DNA from: Pseudomonas sp. PA27(2017)
GTDB lineage: Bacteria; Pseudomonadota; Gammaproteobacteria; Pseudomonadales; Pseudomonadaceae
Assembly (NCBI RefSeq): GCF_001945445.1
Contig: NZ_MSXW01000009.1
Coordinates: 1 to 64,000 of the forward strand
Reading direction: 5' to 3'
DNA length: 64,000 nucleotides
Part shown: piece after piece, positions 37,663 to 46,396 of the stretch
Numbering within the stretch: position 1 is the stretch's first letter
Layout of the letters: each line of letters begins with the position of its first letter
The notes under the pieces: model-generated
What the model was told of the DNA's origin: nothing
Database searches by the model: none
Seen by the model: the letters and a program-made list of their open reading frames with translations, nothing else
Position numbers and translations under genes: made by a program

Positions 37663-38460
37663 TTAGCGGTTACGCAGGAAGGCGTTGATGAATTCGCCCT
37701 GGTTGGCAGCGTCGCGCTCGGTGGTGAACTGAATGCGATTGCCCTGTTCGCGAATCTTCATTTCCTTGCCGAAGCTGCATTCGACGGTGTTCAGCTTGGC
37801 GGCCTGTTCCTTGAATTCCGGCGAGCTGCTGCACAGGTTGTTCATCTGATTGACCACCTCGCCGCAGTAGCCGGACACGCTCAGCTCCTTGAGCAGCTGC
37901 TCGTCCATGGCCTGCCAGTTCACTTCGGTCTTCAGGGTGGTGCCGCAACTGGCCGACGCCTCCTGGTCCATCTGCTGCAGGCGTTCGACGTGATACTGCT
38001 GGCGCTTCTCGCGGTCGAACTCGGCCAGCTTGTCCTGCACGCCATCTTTTTTCTGCTTCTCGTACAGCGCCAGCAGCTCGGTCGGTTTGACCGCCTTGCT
38101 GGCCTTCTCGTCGAAGCTCAGGTACAGCGGCTCACGGTTGCCCGGCAGGTACAGCTGGTAGGACTCCCCGCCCCACTCCTGGCGCTGGCCGATCAGCACG
38201 TAGGCGCTGCCGTCGAGGGTGGTGGCGTAGTCGCTTTCGTCCTGGCTGCGTGGTTTGACGTCGGTCAGCAACACCACTTCATCCAGCGCATGGTTGATAC
38301 CGCTGATCTGCACCAGAGCCTGTTTTTCGTCGCTGCTGGGGGCGAGCACGACGTTGATGCCCTTGTCGGCGACGAAGGCCTTGGGGTATTTCGCCAGCTC
38401 CAGGGCGCTGGCGTTGAAAGTCAGGAAGGTTGAGGCGATAAGCAGCGACAGCCGTGTCAT
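37663..38460 (-). CDS. Exported protein of unknown function
   Basis: A 265-residue protein with a signal peptide (LSLLIASTFLTFNASA) and no membrane helix after it. The first half is beta-rich; the second half is helical, with a charged LYEKQKKDGVQDKLAEFDRE segment and four cysteines (SCGTT, GYCGEV, NLCSS, ECSFGK) that could form two disulfides in the periplasm. It is not recognised. It lies upstream of the aat operon on the same strand, separated by the enhancer and promoter region, so it is a separate unit. Confidence 0.75.
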   Translation of the reverse strand: MTRLSLLIASTFLTFNASALELAKYPKAFVADKGINVVLAPSSDEKQALVQISGINHALDEVVLLTDVKPRSQDESDYATTLDGSAYVLIGQRQEWGGESYQLYLPGNREPLYLSFDEKASKAVKPTELLALYEKQKKDGVQDKLAEFDREKRQQYHVERLQQMDQEASASCGTTLKTEVNWQAMDEQLLKELSVSGYCGEVVNQMNNLCSSSPEFKEQAAKLNTVECSFGKEMKIREQGNRIQFTTERDAANQGEFINAFLRNR

Positions 38461-38550
38461 GGCATGGTCCTTTGGTGGGTAATGAAGCTGAGTCTAACGG
38501 CGTCTGACAGCGGGTTCTGTGAGCCCGTTCCGCGCTGTCAGACGTCACGC

Positions 38551-39573
38551 TCAGAATTGCATCACCACCCGGCCCTCTATCTTCCCGGCACGCATCTGTT
38601 GGAGTACGTCATTGACGTTGTCCAGCCGGTCACGGTGGATGGTTGCTTTGACCAGCCCTTCGCCGGCGAAATCCAGCGCTTCCTGCAGATCCGCTCGGGT
38701 GCCGACGATCGAGCCGGTGATGCTGATGGCCTTGAGCACCACGTCGAAGATCGGCGTCGGGAAGTCGCCCGGCGGCAGTCCTACCAGAGCGACGGTGCCG
38801 CCCCGGCGGGCCATGCCGATGGCCTGGCCGAAGGCGCTGTTGGATACGGCGGTGACCAGCACGCCGTGGGCGCCACCGATGTCGCGCTGAATGACCTCGG
38901 CCGGGTTTTCCTGGCGAGCGTTGATGGTCAGGCTGGCGCCGAGCTTTTTGGCCAGCGCCAGCTTGGCGTCGTCCACGTCGATGGCGGCCACGTGCAGGCC
39001 CATGGCCCGGGCGTACTGCACCGCCACGTGACCGAGGCCGCCGATGCCGGAAATCGCCACCCACTGGCCGGGCCGGGCACCCGTCACCTTCAGGCCTTTA
39101 TAGACGGTAACGCCGGCGCAGAGGATCGGCGCGATCTCGGCGAACTCGACGGTCTTGGGCAGGATGCCTACATAGTTGGGGTCGGCCAGCACGTATTCGG
39201 CGTAGCTGCCGTTGACCGAGTAACCGGTGTTCTGCTGATCGGCGCAGAGGGTTTCCCAGCCGGTCAGGCAGTGTTCGCAGCAGCCGCAAGCGGTGTACAG
39301 CCAGGGCACGCCGACCCGGTCGCCTTCGCGCACCCGGGTCACGCCGGCACCGACCGCGGCAACGTAGCCGACGCCTTCATGGCCTGGAATGAACGGCAGG
39401 CTGGGCTTTACCGGCCAGTCCCCGTCGGCGGCGTGCAGGTCGGTGTGGCAAACGCCCGCCGCCTCGATCTTCACCAGTATCTGCCCGGGGCCGGGCAGGG
39501 GCACTTTCACCTCCTCGAGCCGCAGGGGCTCGCCGAAGGCATGGACGACGGCGGCTTTCATGGTCTGCTGCAT
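38551..39573 (-). CDS. adhA: Zinc-dependent alcohol dehydrogenase (AdhP/AdhA type)
   Basis: A 340-residue medium-chain dehydrogenase oxidising ethanol or other primary alcohols with NAD+. Catalytic zinc ligands appear in GVCHTDLH and PGHEGVG. The structural zinc site is the four-Cys [15 protein letters not shown]. The Rossmann motif is [13 protein letters not shown], followed by IDVDD with the acidic residue that selects NAD+. It is read divergently from purE, as in P. aeruginosa, where adhA neighbours purEK. The start at 39573 (MQQTMKAAV) has GAGGA upstream; the longer open frame has no support. Confidence 0.93.
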   Translation of the reverse strand: MQQTMKAAVVHAFGEPLRLEEVKVPLPGPGQILVKIEAAGVCHTDLHAADGDWPVKPSLPFIPGHEGVGYVAAVGAGVTRVREGDRVGVPWLYTACGCCEHCLTGWETLCADQQNTGYSVNGSYAEYVLADPNYVGILPKTVEFAEIAPILCAGVTVYKGLKVTGARPGQWVAISGIGGLGHVAVQYARAMGLHVAAIDVDDAKLALAKKLGASLTINARQENPAEVIQRDIGGAHGVLVTAVSNSAFGQAIGMARRGGTVALVGLPPGDFPTPIFDVVLKAISITGSIVGTRADLQEALDFAGEGLVKATIHRDRLDNVNDVLQQMRAGKIEGRVVMQF

Positions 39574-39705
39574 GGCACGATCCTCCTCGATAGGAACCCC
39601 AGTATGGAGGGCCCGGCAGGGCGGATATTGCTCCAGGACAAATTCCGGTGCCCATGGCGCCACCGGCCGACAGGCGGTCGGTTATCGATTTATGCGCGAC
39701 TGCAG

Positions 39706-39747
39706 TATAATTGCCGATTTGCGCAAACCACGCCTCCCGCGTGGTTT
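39706..39747 (+). promoter_or_regulatory. purE promoter -10 box and leader hairpin
   Basis: A consensus TATAAT lies at 39706-39711. About 14 bases later AAACCACGC (39725-39733) pairs with GCGTGGTTT (39739-39747) around CTCCC, followed by a TTGTTTCT tract. The transcript would begin with this stem-loop, about 75 bases before the purE start, so attenuation or 5'-end protection is possible. Confidence 0.5.
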
Positions 39748-39823
39748 GTTGTTTCTGCCGCGGCGCCAAGCGCCCGATCAATCGACATGGCGCCCTGCGC
39801 CCGAGACGTAGAGAGGCACGACG

Positions 39824-40315
39824 ATGAGTGCACTGGTTGGCGTGATCATGGGTTCCAAATCCGACTGGAGCACCCTGAGCCATACCGTCGAGATGCTCGA
39901 CAAGCTGGGCATCCCCAACGAGGTGAAGGTGGTTTCCGCCCACCGCACCCCGGACCTGTTGTTCCAGTACGCCGAAGAAGCCGAGGGCCGTGGCATCCAG
40001 GTGATCATTGCCGGTGCCGGTGGCGCTGCCCACCTGCCGGGCATGTGTGCCGCCAAGACTCACCTGCCGGTGCTCGGTGTGCCGGTGCAGTCGTCCATGC
40101 TCTCGGGCGTCGACTCGCTGCTGTCCATCGTGCAGATGCCGGCCGGTATTCCGGTGGCCACCCTGGCCATCGGCAAGGCCGGCGCCATCAACGCCGCGCT
40201 GCTGGCGGCGAGCATCCTCGGTCATCAGCACCCGCAGTTCCACGCGGCGCTCAAGCAGTTCCGCGACGAGCAGACCAACACCGTGCTGGACAACCCGGAC
40301 CCGAGGGCACAGTGA
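39824..40315 (+). CDS. purE: 5-(Carboxyamino)imidazole ribonucleotide mutase
   Basis: A 163-residue class I PurE that converts N5-CAIR to CAIR in purine synthesis. Typical segments are [34 protein letters not shown] and [12 protein letters not shown], with the catalytic His/Ser. It overlaps purK by one base (TGATG), giving tight coupling. GAGAGG serves as the ribosome site. Confidence 0.96.
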   Translation: MSALVGVIMGSKSDWSTLSHTVEMLDKLGIPNEVKVVSAHRTPDLLFQYAEEAEGRGIQVIIAGAGGAAHLPGMCAAKTHLPVLGVPVQSSMLSGVDSLLSIVQMPAGIPVATLAIGKAGAINAALLAASILGHQHPQFHAALKQFRDEQTNTVLDNPDPRAQ

Positions 40316-41400
40316 TGAAGATCGGCGTAATCGGCGGCGGCCAGCTCGGCCGCATGTTGGCCCTGGCGGGCACTCCGCTGGGGATGAATTTCGCGTTTCT
40401 CGACCCCGCGCCGGACGCCTGTGCGCAAGCCCTGGGCGAGCACATCCGTGCCGATTACGGCGATCAGGATCACCTGCGCCAGCTGGCCGACGAGGTCGAT
40501 CTGGTGACCTTCGAGTTCGAGAGCGTGCCGGCGGAAACCGTGGCTTTCCTCTCCCAGTTCGTACCGGTGTACCCGAGCGCCGAGTCGCTGCGCATCGCCC
40601 GTGATCGCTGGTTCGAGAAGTCGATGTTCAAGGACCTGGGCATCCCCACGCCCGAGTTCGCCGACGTCCGGTCCCAGGCCGATCTCGATGCGGCCGTTGC
40701 CAGCATCGGCCTGCCGGCGGTGATGAAGACCCGCACCCTGGGCTACGACGGCAAGGGCCAGAAGGTCCTGCGCAAGCCCGAAGACGTGGCCGGTTCCTTT
40801 GCCGAGCTGGGCAGCGTGCCGTGCATCCTCGAAGGCTTCGTGCCGTTCACCGGTGAAGTGTCGCTGGTCGCCGTGCGCGGCCGTGATGGCGAAACGCGCT
40901 TCTACCCGCTGGTGCACAACACCCACGACAGCGGCATTCTCAGCCTGTCGATCGCCAGCACCGCGCACCCGCTGCAGGCGCTGGCCGAAGATTACGTCGG
41001 CCGTGTGCTGAAGCAACTCGACTATGTCGGCGTGCTGGCCTTCGAGTTCTTCGAGGTCGACGGCGGCCTGAAGGCCAACGAGATCGCCCCGCGCGTGCAC
41101 AACTCCGGGCACTGGACCATCGAAGGCGCCGAGTGCAGCCAGTTCGAGAACCACTTGCGCGCCGTCGCCGGCCTGCCACTGGGCTCGACCGCCAAGGTCG
41201 GCGAGAGCGCCATGCTCAACTTCATCGGCAGCGTACCGGCTGTGGATAAAGTGGCGGCCATCGACGATTGCCACCTGCACCACTACGGCAAGGCCTTCAA
41301 GGCCGGGCGCAAGGTCGGCCACGCCACCCTGCGTTGCGCGGATCGGGCGACCCTCGACAGCCGCATCGCCCAGGTGCAGGCGCTGATCGACGCCGGCTGA
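40315..41400 (+). CDS. purK: N5-carboxyaminoimidazole ribonucleotide synthase
   Basis: A 361-residue ATP-grasp enzyme making N5-CAIR from AIR, ATP and bicarbonate for PurE. It starts [19 protein letters not shown] and has [15 protein letters not shown] and [15 protein letters not shown], the family's ATP and metal sites. The ATG at 40315 overlaps the purE stop; a GTG one codon earlier is possible. A hairpin terminator follows about 38 bp after the stop. Confidence 0.96.
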   Translation: MKIGVIGGGQLGRMLALAGTPLGMNFAFLDPAPDACAQALGEHIRADYGDQDHLRQLADEVDLVTFEFESVPAETVAFLSQFVPVYPSAESLRIARDRWFEKSMFKDLGIPTPEFADVRSQADLDAAVASIGLPAVMKTRTLGYDGKGQKVLRKPEDVAGSFAELGSVPCILEGFVPFTGEVSLVAVRGRDGETRFYPLVHNTHDSGILSLSIASTAHPLQALAEDYVGRVLKQLDYVGVLAFEFFEVDGGLKANEIAPRVHNSGHWTIEGAECSQFENHLRAVAGLPLGSTAKVGESAMLNFIGSVPAVDKVAAIDDCHLHHYGKAFKAGRKVGHATLRCADRATLDSRIAQVQALIDAG

Positions 41401-41437
41401 GGAGGTTGAACCTCTCCGGCACCGCTTCCGTCTGATG

Positions 41438-41467
41438 AAAGGCGCCGCATTCGTGCGGCGCCTTTTT
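41438..41467 (+). terminator. Rho-independent terminator of purEK
   Basis: AAAGGCGCCGCA pairs with TGCGGCGCCTTT around a TTCG tetraloop, ending in five T residues. Confidence 0.92.
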
Positions 41468-41484
41468 CATTTCTGGAGGGCGTC

Positions 41485-41733
41485 ATGGGTATTATCGGCA
41501 CTATTTTCATCGGCCTGATCGTTGGCCTGTTGGCTCGCTTCCTCAAGCCGGGCGATGACAGCATGGGGTGGATCATGACCATTCTGCTGGGCATCGGTGG
41601 CTCCATCGCCGCGACCTACGGTGGCCAGGCGCTGGGCATTTACGAAGCGGGCGAAGCGGCGGGTTTCATCGGCGCGGTCGTCGGTGCGATCATCCTGCTG
41701 GTGATCTTCGGCATGATCACCAAGAAGCGTTGA
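41485..41733 (+). CDS. YeaQ/YmgE (GlsB) family small membrane protein
   Basis: An 82-residue protein with three hydrophobic stretches separated by glycine-rich turns: IIGTIFIGLIVGLLARFLKPG, MTILLGIGGSIAATYGG and GFIGAVVGAIILLVIFG. This is the transglycosylase-associated/YeaQ family, often linked to stress or cell-envelope conditions, of unknown biochemical role. GGAGGG precedes the ATG. It is transcribed after the purEK terminator, so it must have its own promoter or depend on read-through. Confidence 0.88.
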   Translation: MGIIGTIFIGLIVGLLARFLKPGDDSMGWIMTILLGIGGSIAATYGGQALGIYEAGEAAGFIGAVVGAIILLVIFGMITKKR

Positions 41734-41794
41734 ACCGGTAGCCTGACGCATCGACGCCCGGCTATCTCCCGTTGTCATCATGTGAGTCCCGTCG

Positions 41795-42328
41795 ATGCGT
41801 TACCTGTTGTTGGTCCTGCTGTTGCTGAGCGGCTTCGCCCGCGCCGAACTCCCCGAAACCGACTGGCTCGACCTGATGCCTGAGGAGGATCAGCGCGCGC
41901 TCGAGCAGATGCCGGAAATCGTCCATAACGGCCCGGAAGGTGCCGGCACGTTCGACAGCAAGGGTGGCTTGAAGCAACAGGAGAAGGGCCTGCCCGCCGT
42001 CATGTACTCGGCCAAGACCGTACCAGGCATGAACGGCAAGAAGATCCGCCTCGGTGGCTACCCGGTGCCGCTGGAAACCGACAACGCCGGGAGAAGCACG
42101 CTGTTCTTCCTGGTGCCATACCCCGGCGCCTGCATCCACGTGCCACCACCGCCGCCGAACCAACTGGTGCTGGTGCGCTACCCCAAGGGCATCGCCCTCG
42201 ACGATATCTACGAGCCGCTGTGGGTCAATGGCACGCTGAAAGTCGAGTCCGTCAGCAACGATCTGGCCGATGCCGCCTACGCGCTGGATGCCAGCAGCGC
42301 GAGAATGGTCGAGGAAGGGGATCTGTAA
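41795..42328 (+). CDS. DUF3299-containing exported protein
   Basis: A 177-residue protein with a signal peptide (LLLVLLLLSGFARA) and the DUF3299 pattern: GYPVPLETD, FFLVPYPGACIHVPPPPPNQ with a conserved Cys and proline run, and YEPLWVNGTLKVES. The family is periplasmic and sometimes linked to ABC exporters or copper handling, but the function is unknown. A terminator immediately follows. Confidence 0.85.
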   Translation: MRYLLLVLLLLSGFARAELPETDWLDLMPEEDQRALEQMPEIVHNGPEGAGTFDSKGGLKQQEKGLPAVMYSAKTVPGMNGKKIRLGGYPVPLETDNAGRSTLFFLVPYPGACIHVPPPPPNQLVLVRYPKGIALDDIYEPLWVNGTLKVESVSNDLADAAYALDASSARMVEEGDL

Positions 42329-42332
42329 TGTG

Positions 42333-42360
42333 AAAACGGCGCCAGGAGGCGCCGTTTTTT
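42333..42360. terminator. Bidirectional terminator between the DUF3299 and lipase genes
   Basis: AAAACGGCGCC pairs with GGCGCCGTTTT around AGGA, with six T on the plus strand and four on the minus strand. It ends the DUF3299 gene and the convergent T6SS island transcript. Confidence 0.92.
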
Positions 42361-42364
42361 GTAC

Positions 42365-43516
42365 TCAGGAGCGGATGACCAGGTGCATGGCCTGACGGGC
42401 CATGTCGACGACTGCTCGGGCGAGCAGGTCGAGTACCCAGCGCAGGAAGAACGTGGTCACTTCAATGGTCGCGGGCACGGCACGGCCCAGGAATTTGAAG
42501 ATTTTCACGATCAGGGCGCGGACCGAATCGCTGATGTCTTTGCAGATCTGGGCGCCCTGCACCAGGATCCCGGCAATCTGATCCAGCACCGTAACGCCGA
42601 TGGTGATCGCGCTACCGATAACGATATTGGCGGCCTTCTTGAGCAGGTACTGCATAGCCTTGGAGATCATCCACAGGGTTGCTGAGGAAAACATGGTCGG
42701 ACCGTAGCTGGCGCTTTCCAGCCAGATATCGATTTCCCGATCCAGGGGCGGCTCCGGATTGCGATAGAGCCCTCTCCAGCTGGCGTCTCCAATCGAAGGC
42801 AGGTAGGAGGTCATGCGGTGAGCGTCAGGGCTGATCTGCGCGCCCTTCCACGGAATCATGCAGACATTACCGGTAACCGGCACATGGCTGAACGGGAAGA
42901 TCGGCACCATGCTCACCGGGTCGGCGCTGTGGTAGACCCGGTGGATATTGTCGGCGCCGAGCTTGCCGCTCAGGTGGCGGGCAAAGCCGGCCACTCCGGT
43001 GCGCGGCGAGCCAAAGGTGTAGAGCTTGATGCCGGCCACGCCCAGTTCGCTGAGATGGTCGGCTGCCAGGGTGGCGAGGGCGCCGCCCAGGCTGTGACCC
43101 ACGCAGTGCACGGTGCTGGGGTTGCGCCCGCGCATGAAGGCGTCGAGGTCACCGCGCAGGGATTTGAACGTCTCGTTGAAGCCTGCGTGTACCGGCCAGG
43201 TGCTGGGTCCGCGCTGCAGGCCGGCGTTGGCATCGGTCAGGGCGTCGGCAATGCTGTCGGTACCGCGAAATGCCAGCAGCATCTCGCCCTGGCGGCCGCC
43301 CACGCCATGCACCGCATAGGCGAAGCCGGTGCGGGTACGAAAGATCGCACCGCTGGTGCCACTGGCCATCTGCAGCTTGGAGAAGTCGAAGGCGTTACTC
43401 AGGCCGAGACGGGCGGCTTCATCCTCCACGCCGCCCATGGATGACATGACGGCATCCTTGACGGTGTAGACATGGGTGGCGATTTGCGCGGATTGCTTGG
43501 GGCTCAAGGGGTTCAC
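42365..43516 (-). CDS. Class 3 lipase, putative type VI secretion lipase effector
   Basis: A 383-residue protein with the lipase_3 fold. The elbow GHSLGGALAT gives Ser142, with Asp199 in SADPVSMVP and His233 in DAHRMTSYL as the probable triad. The C-terminal 110 residues contain three hydrophobic stretches (NIVIGSAITIGVTVLDQIAG and others), as in membrane-acting Tle effectors. There is no Sec signal. The GTG start at 43516 has AGGA upstream. It is the last gene of the vgrG-led island, 38 bp after a DUF6795-like gene. Delivery to the periplasm of rivals as a phospholipase is inferred from context. A housekeeping lipase is the alternative. Confidence 0.8.
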   Translation of the reverse strand: MNPLSPKQSAQIATHVYTVKDAVMSSMGGVEDEAARLGLSNAFDFSKLQMASGTSGAIFRTRTGFAYAVHGVGGRQGEMLLAFRGTDSIADALTDANAGLQRGPSTWPVHAGFNETFKSLRGDLDAFMRGRNPSTVHCVGHSLGGALATLAADHLSELGVAGIKLYTFGSPRTGVAGFARHLSGKLGADNIHRVYHSADPVSMVPIFPFSHVPVTGNVCMIPWKGAQISPDAHRMTSYLPSIGDASWRGLYRNPEPPLDREIDIWLESASYGPTMFSSATLWMISKAMQYLLKKAANIVIGSAITIGVTVLDQIAGILVQGAQICKDISDSVRALIVKIFKFLGRAVPATIEVTTFFLRWVLDLLARAVVDMARQAMHLVIRS

Positions 43517-43553
43517 AGCCGAATCCTTCTGGTCTGGTGAGGGTGATGGGGCA

Positions 43554-44024
43554 TCACTGCAGGACGCAGATGCCAAAGGTCTCTGTCTCGGGATGGGCGA
43601 CAGGCTCGCTGTTCAGTTCACAGATGAACGTCAGCGGGCGGTTCTTCACTTCGCCCAGGTTGTCGTAGTTGTGCTTGGTGAATACCCAGCCCTTGTGTTC
43701 CTTGCCCTGGTACCTGAGCGTGATGCGCTGGCCGGTTACCGGTTCGTGGGGCATGAAACCGGCCGTCAGTGACTTGGCCGTGACAGCCGGAAAGTGGAAG
43801 CGACCCTGCGCGTCGCTTTTCGTATTGTTCTTGCGGTGTTCGTTTTTCCAGTGCCAGTGATATTCCTGCTCGATATCCACGCCTTGCACGGGCTTGCCAT
43901 CGAGCAGCACCGTGCCCTGGACCTCGGAGAACAGATAGAGCGTCTTGGAAAAAGCCATGGCGTAACCCTGTGTGAAAAGTCCGATAAGCAGCAGTGCGCA
44001 GCAGGAAAGCGTTTTGCGGTTCAA
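43554..44024 (-). CDS. DUF6795-like exported protein, candidate immunity or accessory protein of the lipase
   Basis: A 156-residue protein. A TTG start at 44024 has GAGGAAA 6 bases upstream and gives a clean signal peptide (LSCCALLLIGLFTQGYAMA); an ATG at 44072 is the alternative. The mature part begins FSEVQGTVLLDGKPVQGVDIEQ, a beta-sandwich of the carboxypeptidase-regulatory/DUF6795 kind, with FHFPAVTA further on and two Cys residues at the end (ICELN, GICVLQ). It is periplasmic and directly upstream of the lipase gene, so it is a candidate immunity protein against a periplasm-acting lipase. That role is inferred. Confidence 0.72.
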   Translation of the reverse strand: MNRKTLSCCALLLIGLFTQGYAMAFSKTLYLFSEVQGTVLLDGKPVQGVDIEQEYHWHWKNEHRKNNTKSDAQGRFHFPAVTAKSLTAGFMPHEPVTGQRITLRYQGKEHKGWVFTKHNYDNLGEVKNRPLTFICELNSEPVAHPETETFGICVLQ

Positions 44025-44151
44025 GGGCGTTTCCTCGCCAGGTGAATATGATTCTTGGGTGGACGGAGTCATCGATAAGCGTTTCCTTGCTTGCCGGCCT
44101 GCTAGGAAATATCGGCCACCGAGGCAGGTCCTCATCAACGGGTGGCCCAGC

Positions 44152-44229
44152 TCAGTGGCGCTCCCTGCGTGGGCAGTTCGAATCGATCACCGAGTATAGC
44201 GAGGGGCGTGGTGGGGATTTCTTGAGCAT
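44152..44229 (-). CDS. Possible 25-residue small protein
   Basis: ATG at 44229 is preceded by AAGGAG with 8-base spacing and opens 25 codons (LKKSPPRPSLYSVIDSNCPR within it) to a TGA. It lies in the 240-bp gap between the HEAT-like gene and the DUF6795 gene. The strong ribosome site is the only support; it could be a leader peptide or a remnant. Confidence 0.3.
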   Translation of the reverse strand: MLKKSPPRPSLYSVIDSNCPRRERH

Positions 44230-44264
44230 GTTCGCACTCTCCTTGTGTCGTTGGTCGCTTGAGC

Positions 44265-45500
44265 TCAGCAGCCCAGTAATCGCTTTTGCCGGCGTGCCGG
44301 CGCATCCGTTGCAAACAGAACGCTGGTCGGCTGGTAGCGCGCCAGCAGGCTGGCGGCCGCTCGGCGTTGCCGCTGCATCCCGCTGCGCAGTACCGCCATG
44401 CATTGCTGCTCGCTGAACGGCTGGCCTAGCAGGTAGCCGGTGCCTGGCTGCAAGCCTTGTTGCTGGCTCTGCCACCACTGCTCGACGCGCTGCGGGTCGG
44501 GCCAGGGCAGGTCGATGTCCGGATCCATGCTGACGTTGGCGTCGGACGGATCATCGCTAGGGCCTTCGTCGTAGTCGGGATAGACGTCTAATTCCAGGTC
44601 GAGTTCCGCGAGGTCGGCGCCGGTGATCAGGCTGAAGGCTTCAGCCGCTGCACGGGCCGTGGGCAGGTCGTGCATCTGTCGAATCAGCCAGGCAATGGTC
44701 TGCGGATCGCCGAGCAGGCCGATAGCCTGGATCGCCATATGGCGGTGCGCCGCGCTCTGCATCAGGCCACGCAACCAGGCGACGCTGGCCTCACGCGGCT
44801 GCCAGGCGAGCAGCACCTCGAGCGCGGGCCGGCGTAGCTCGCCGGGATGCTCGGCGAACAGGCGCAGGTTGCCGAGCGCCTCTTGGTCACCCATCTGGGC
44901 GCTGGCCCAGTTGCTCCAGAAGCGGACTTCATCGTCGCCGTGCAGACGGTGCTGACGCAGCGGCTGTAGCAGATCGCGCCGCCGCAGGGTGCCAGCCAGC
45001 CGGGCCGCGGCAGCCAGTACGCTGGCATCACCGTGGCCGAGGGCCGACAGCAGCGCCGGGCCCGGATCCTTGCCGTGCAGGGCATGGGCAGCCAGGGCGA
45101 TCCGGCGGCGCTGGGCGTTCGTGGAGCTCAGGTCGCGTTCGATCAGCGCGGAGGCTTCGTGCCACTCCAGCCAGCCCAGTGCCGCCATAAGATAAGGCTC
45201 GCCTTCAGGATGCTCTTGCAGATGCTGGTACAGGGTTTCCAGGGCGCTCTCGTTGCCCAGCCGCAGCGCCAGCGCTGCCGTGGCGAATACCTCGCCCTGG
45301 GCGTGTGGGGTGAGGTGCTCCAGTAACAGGTGAAGCCCCTTGAGGCCGGCGATCTGCAGGCCGTCGAGATGAGCCTCGATCCGCTCGTCCAGGTCGCCGA
45401 GATGGGCCAGGTCATAATGCGGCGCGCCGACGGCGTAGCTGCGCAGGCCGGCGAGAAAGGCGGCTTCTTCTGCATGCTGGTCGAGGAGGGTGGCGATCAT
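44265..45500 (-). CDS. TIGR02270-family protein (HEAT-like repeats), PA0101 homologue of the T6SS island
   Basis: A 411-residue soluble protein made largely of helical repeats of the HEAT kind (AALALRLGNESALETLYQHL, ALGHGDASVLAAAARLAGTL, AIQAIGLLGDPQTIAWLIRQ), with an acidic stretch DVYPDYDEGPSDDPSDANVS near residue 325. TIGR02270 proteins occur with VgrG/DUF2169 gene sets and may help load or fold the spike. In P. aeruginosa the corresponding gene is PA0101. The start overlaps the stop of the immunity gene. Confidence 0.82.
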   Translation of the reverse strand: MIATLLDQHAEEAAFLAGLRSYAVGAPHYDLAHLGDLDERIEAHLDGLQIAGLKGLHLLLEHLTPHAQGEVFATAALALRLGNESALETLYQHLQEHPEGEPYLMAALGWLEWHEASALIERDLSSTNAQRRRIALAAHALHGKDPGPALLSALGHGDASVLAAAARLAGTLRRRDLLQPLRQHRLHGDDEVRFWSNWASAQMGDQEALGNLRLFAEHPGELRRPALEVLLAWQPREASVAWLRGLMQSAAHRHMAIQAIGLLGDPQTIAWLIRQMHDLPTARAAAEAFSLITGADLAELDLELDVYPDYDEGPSDDPSDANVSMDPDIDLPWPDPQRVEQWWQSQQQGLQPGTGYLLGQPFSEQQCMAVLRSGMQRQRRAAASLLARYQPTSVLFATDAPARRQKRLLGC

Positions 45501-46396
45501 TACTCGACTCGGGTCCACGAAGTGCCATCGAAGGCCAGAATGTCATTTTCCCCGATGGACCAGAGCACCCCATCTGCACTGCTCAAGCTATGGCAGCTAT
45601 TGGGGACTAGATCACCGAAGTCGACTAGCTCTAGCTGGTCTGCGTTGAGCCAGTACAGTGCATGGAGTGTCGAGACATAAAGCTTGCCGGCAAACCACTC
45701 GAGATCCCAGATATCCAAATCGGTAGCTTCATGCTCAACCGGTTCCCATTGATCATGCTTACCCCGCAGCAGGATTCCGTGCATGCCGCAGGCATAAACC
45801 CAGCCGTCTTCGGCACAGCACACCCGAGTGAGGTTTATGTTGGTGGGGCTGGCGCAATTCTTCCAAGCCTTGCCATCGAAATGCCAGATTTCGCCATACC
45901 AGCCGACGGCGTAGATATCGTGCTCGCTGTAACCATGAATGGATTCGAAGCCGAAAACCATGTCCTTGGCTGGTTGGTCCGGCATGTCGTCGTGCAAGGC
46001 AATCCAATTGCCTGGGCCGTCTCGTTTGAATACCTGACGATCCATGCCGCACACATAGGCGAAACCACCGATATTGCGTATCTCCCGCATGATGCTCAAC
46101 GCTACGCCGGGACAGGCTATCTGCTCGTCATAATCGTCGTTGTTGCCCATCACACGGATATCGCCGTGCTCGCCTAGTGCGATAGCTTGATCCTTTGGCG
46201 TTTGAGTAACGCAGATCGAATGAGCGTTCCAGCGCCCTATCTCATACATACCCCATCCGCCATTATCCCAGGCATAAAAAGAGGTATGTGGTAAGCCGTC
46301 CGCGGCAAGATCAGGGTCAATGCACAAGACATAAGCGAGGTCGCCGTAGCGCACGGCCCCGCTGCGGTAACGGTAACCAACGTCCTTGAACATCAT
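45500..46396 (-). CDS. tsi7: Putative immunity protein to the GHH nuclease (Tsi7/PA0100-like beta-propeller)
   Basis: A 298-residue protein with no signal peptide. It has repeated beta-blade patterns with Trp and Gly: YAWDNGGWGMYEIGRW, DIYAVGWYGEIWHFDGKAW, WVYACGMHGILLRGKHDQW and VLWSIGENDILAFDGTSW, fitting a beta-propeller. It starts within the nuclease stop (4-bp overlap), the usual effector-immunity arrangement, and occupies the position of P. aeruginosa tsi7. A cytoplasmic location suits protection against a DNase. Its base composition is noticeably more AT-rich than the genes around it, a sign of transfer or fast exchange of the toxin pair. Confidence 0.82.
   Translation of the reverse strand: MMFKDVGYRYRSGAVRYGDLAYVLCIDPDLAADGLPHTSFYAWDNGGWGMYEIGRWNAHSICVTQTPKDQAIALGEHGDIRVMGNNDDYDEQIACPGVALSIMREIRNIGGFAYVCGMDRQVFKRDGPGNWIALHDDMPDQPAKDMVFGFESIHGYSEHDIYAVGWYGEIWHFDGKAWKNCASPTNINLTRVCCAEDGWVYACGMHGILLRGKHDQWEPVEHEATDLDIWDLEWFAGKLYVSTLHALYWLNADQLELVDFGDLVPNSCHSLSSADGVLWSIGENDILAFDGTSWTRVE

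Noticed and set aside
38464..40314. N-terminal extension of purK to a 978-residue fusion
   Set aside because: The upstream frame crosses adhA (opposite strand) and purE (other frame). The purK start overlapping the purE stop is normal.
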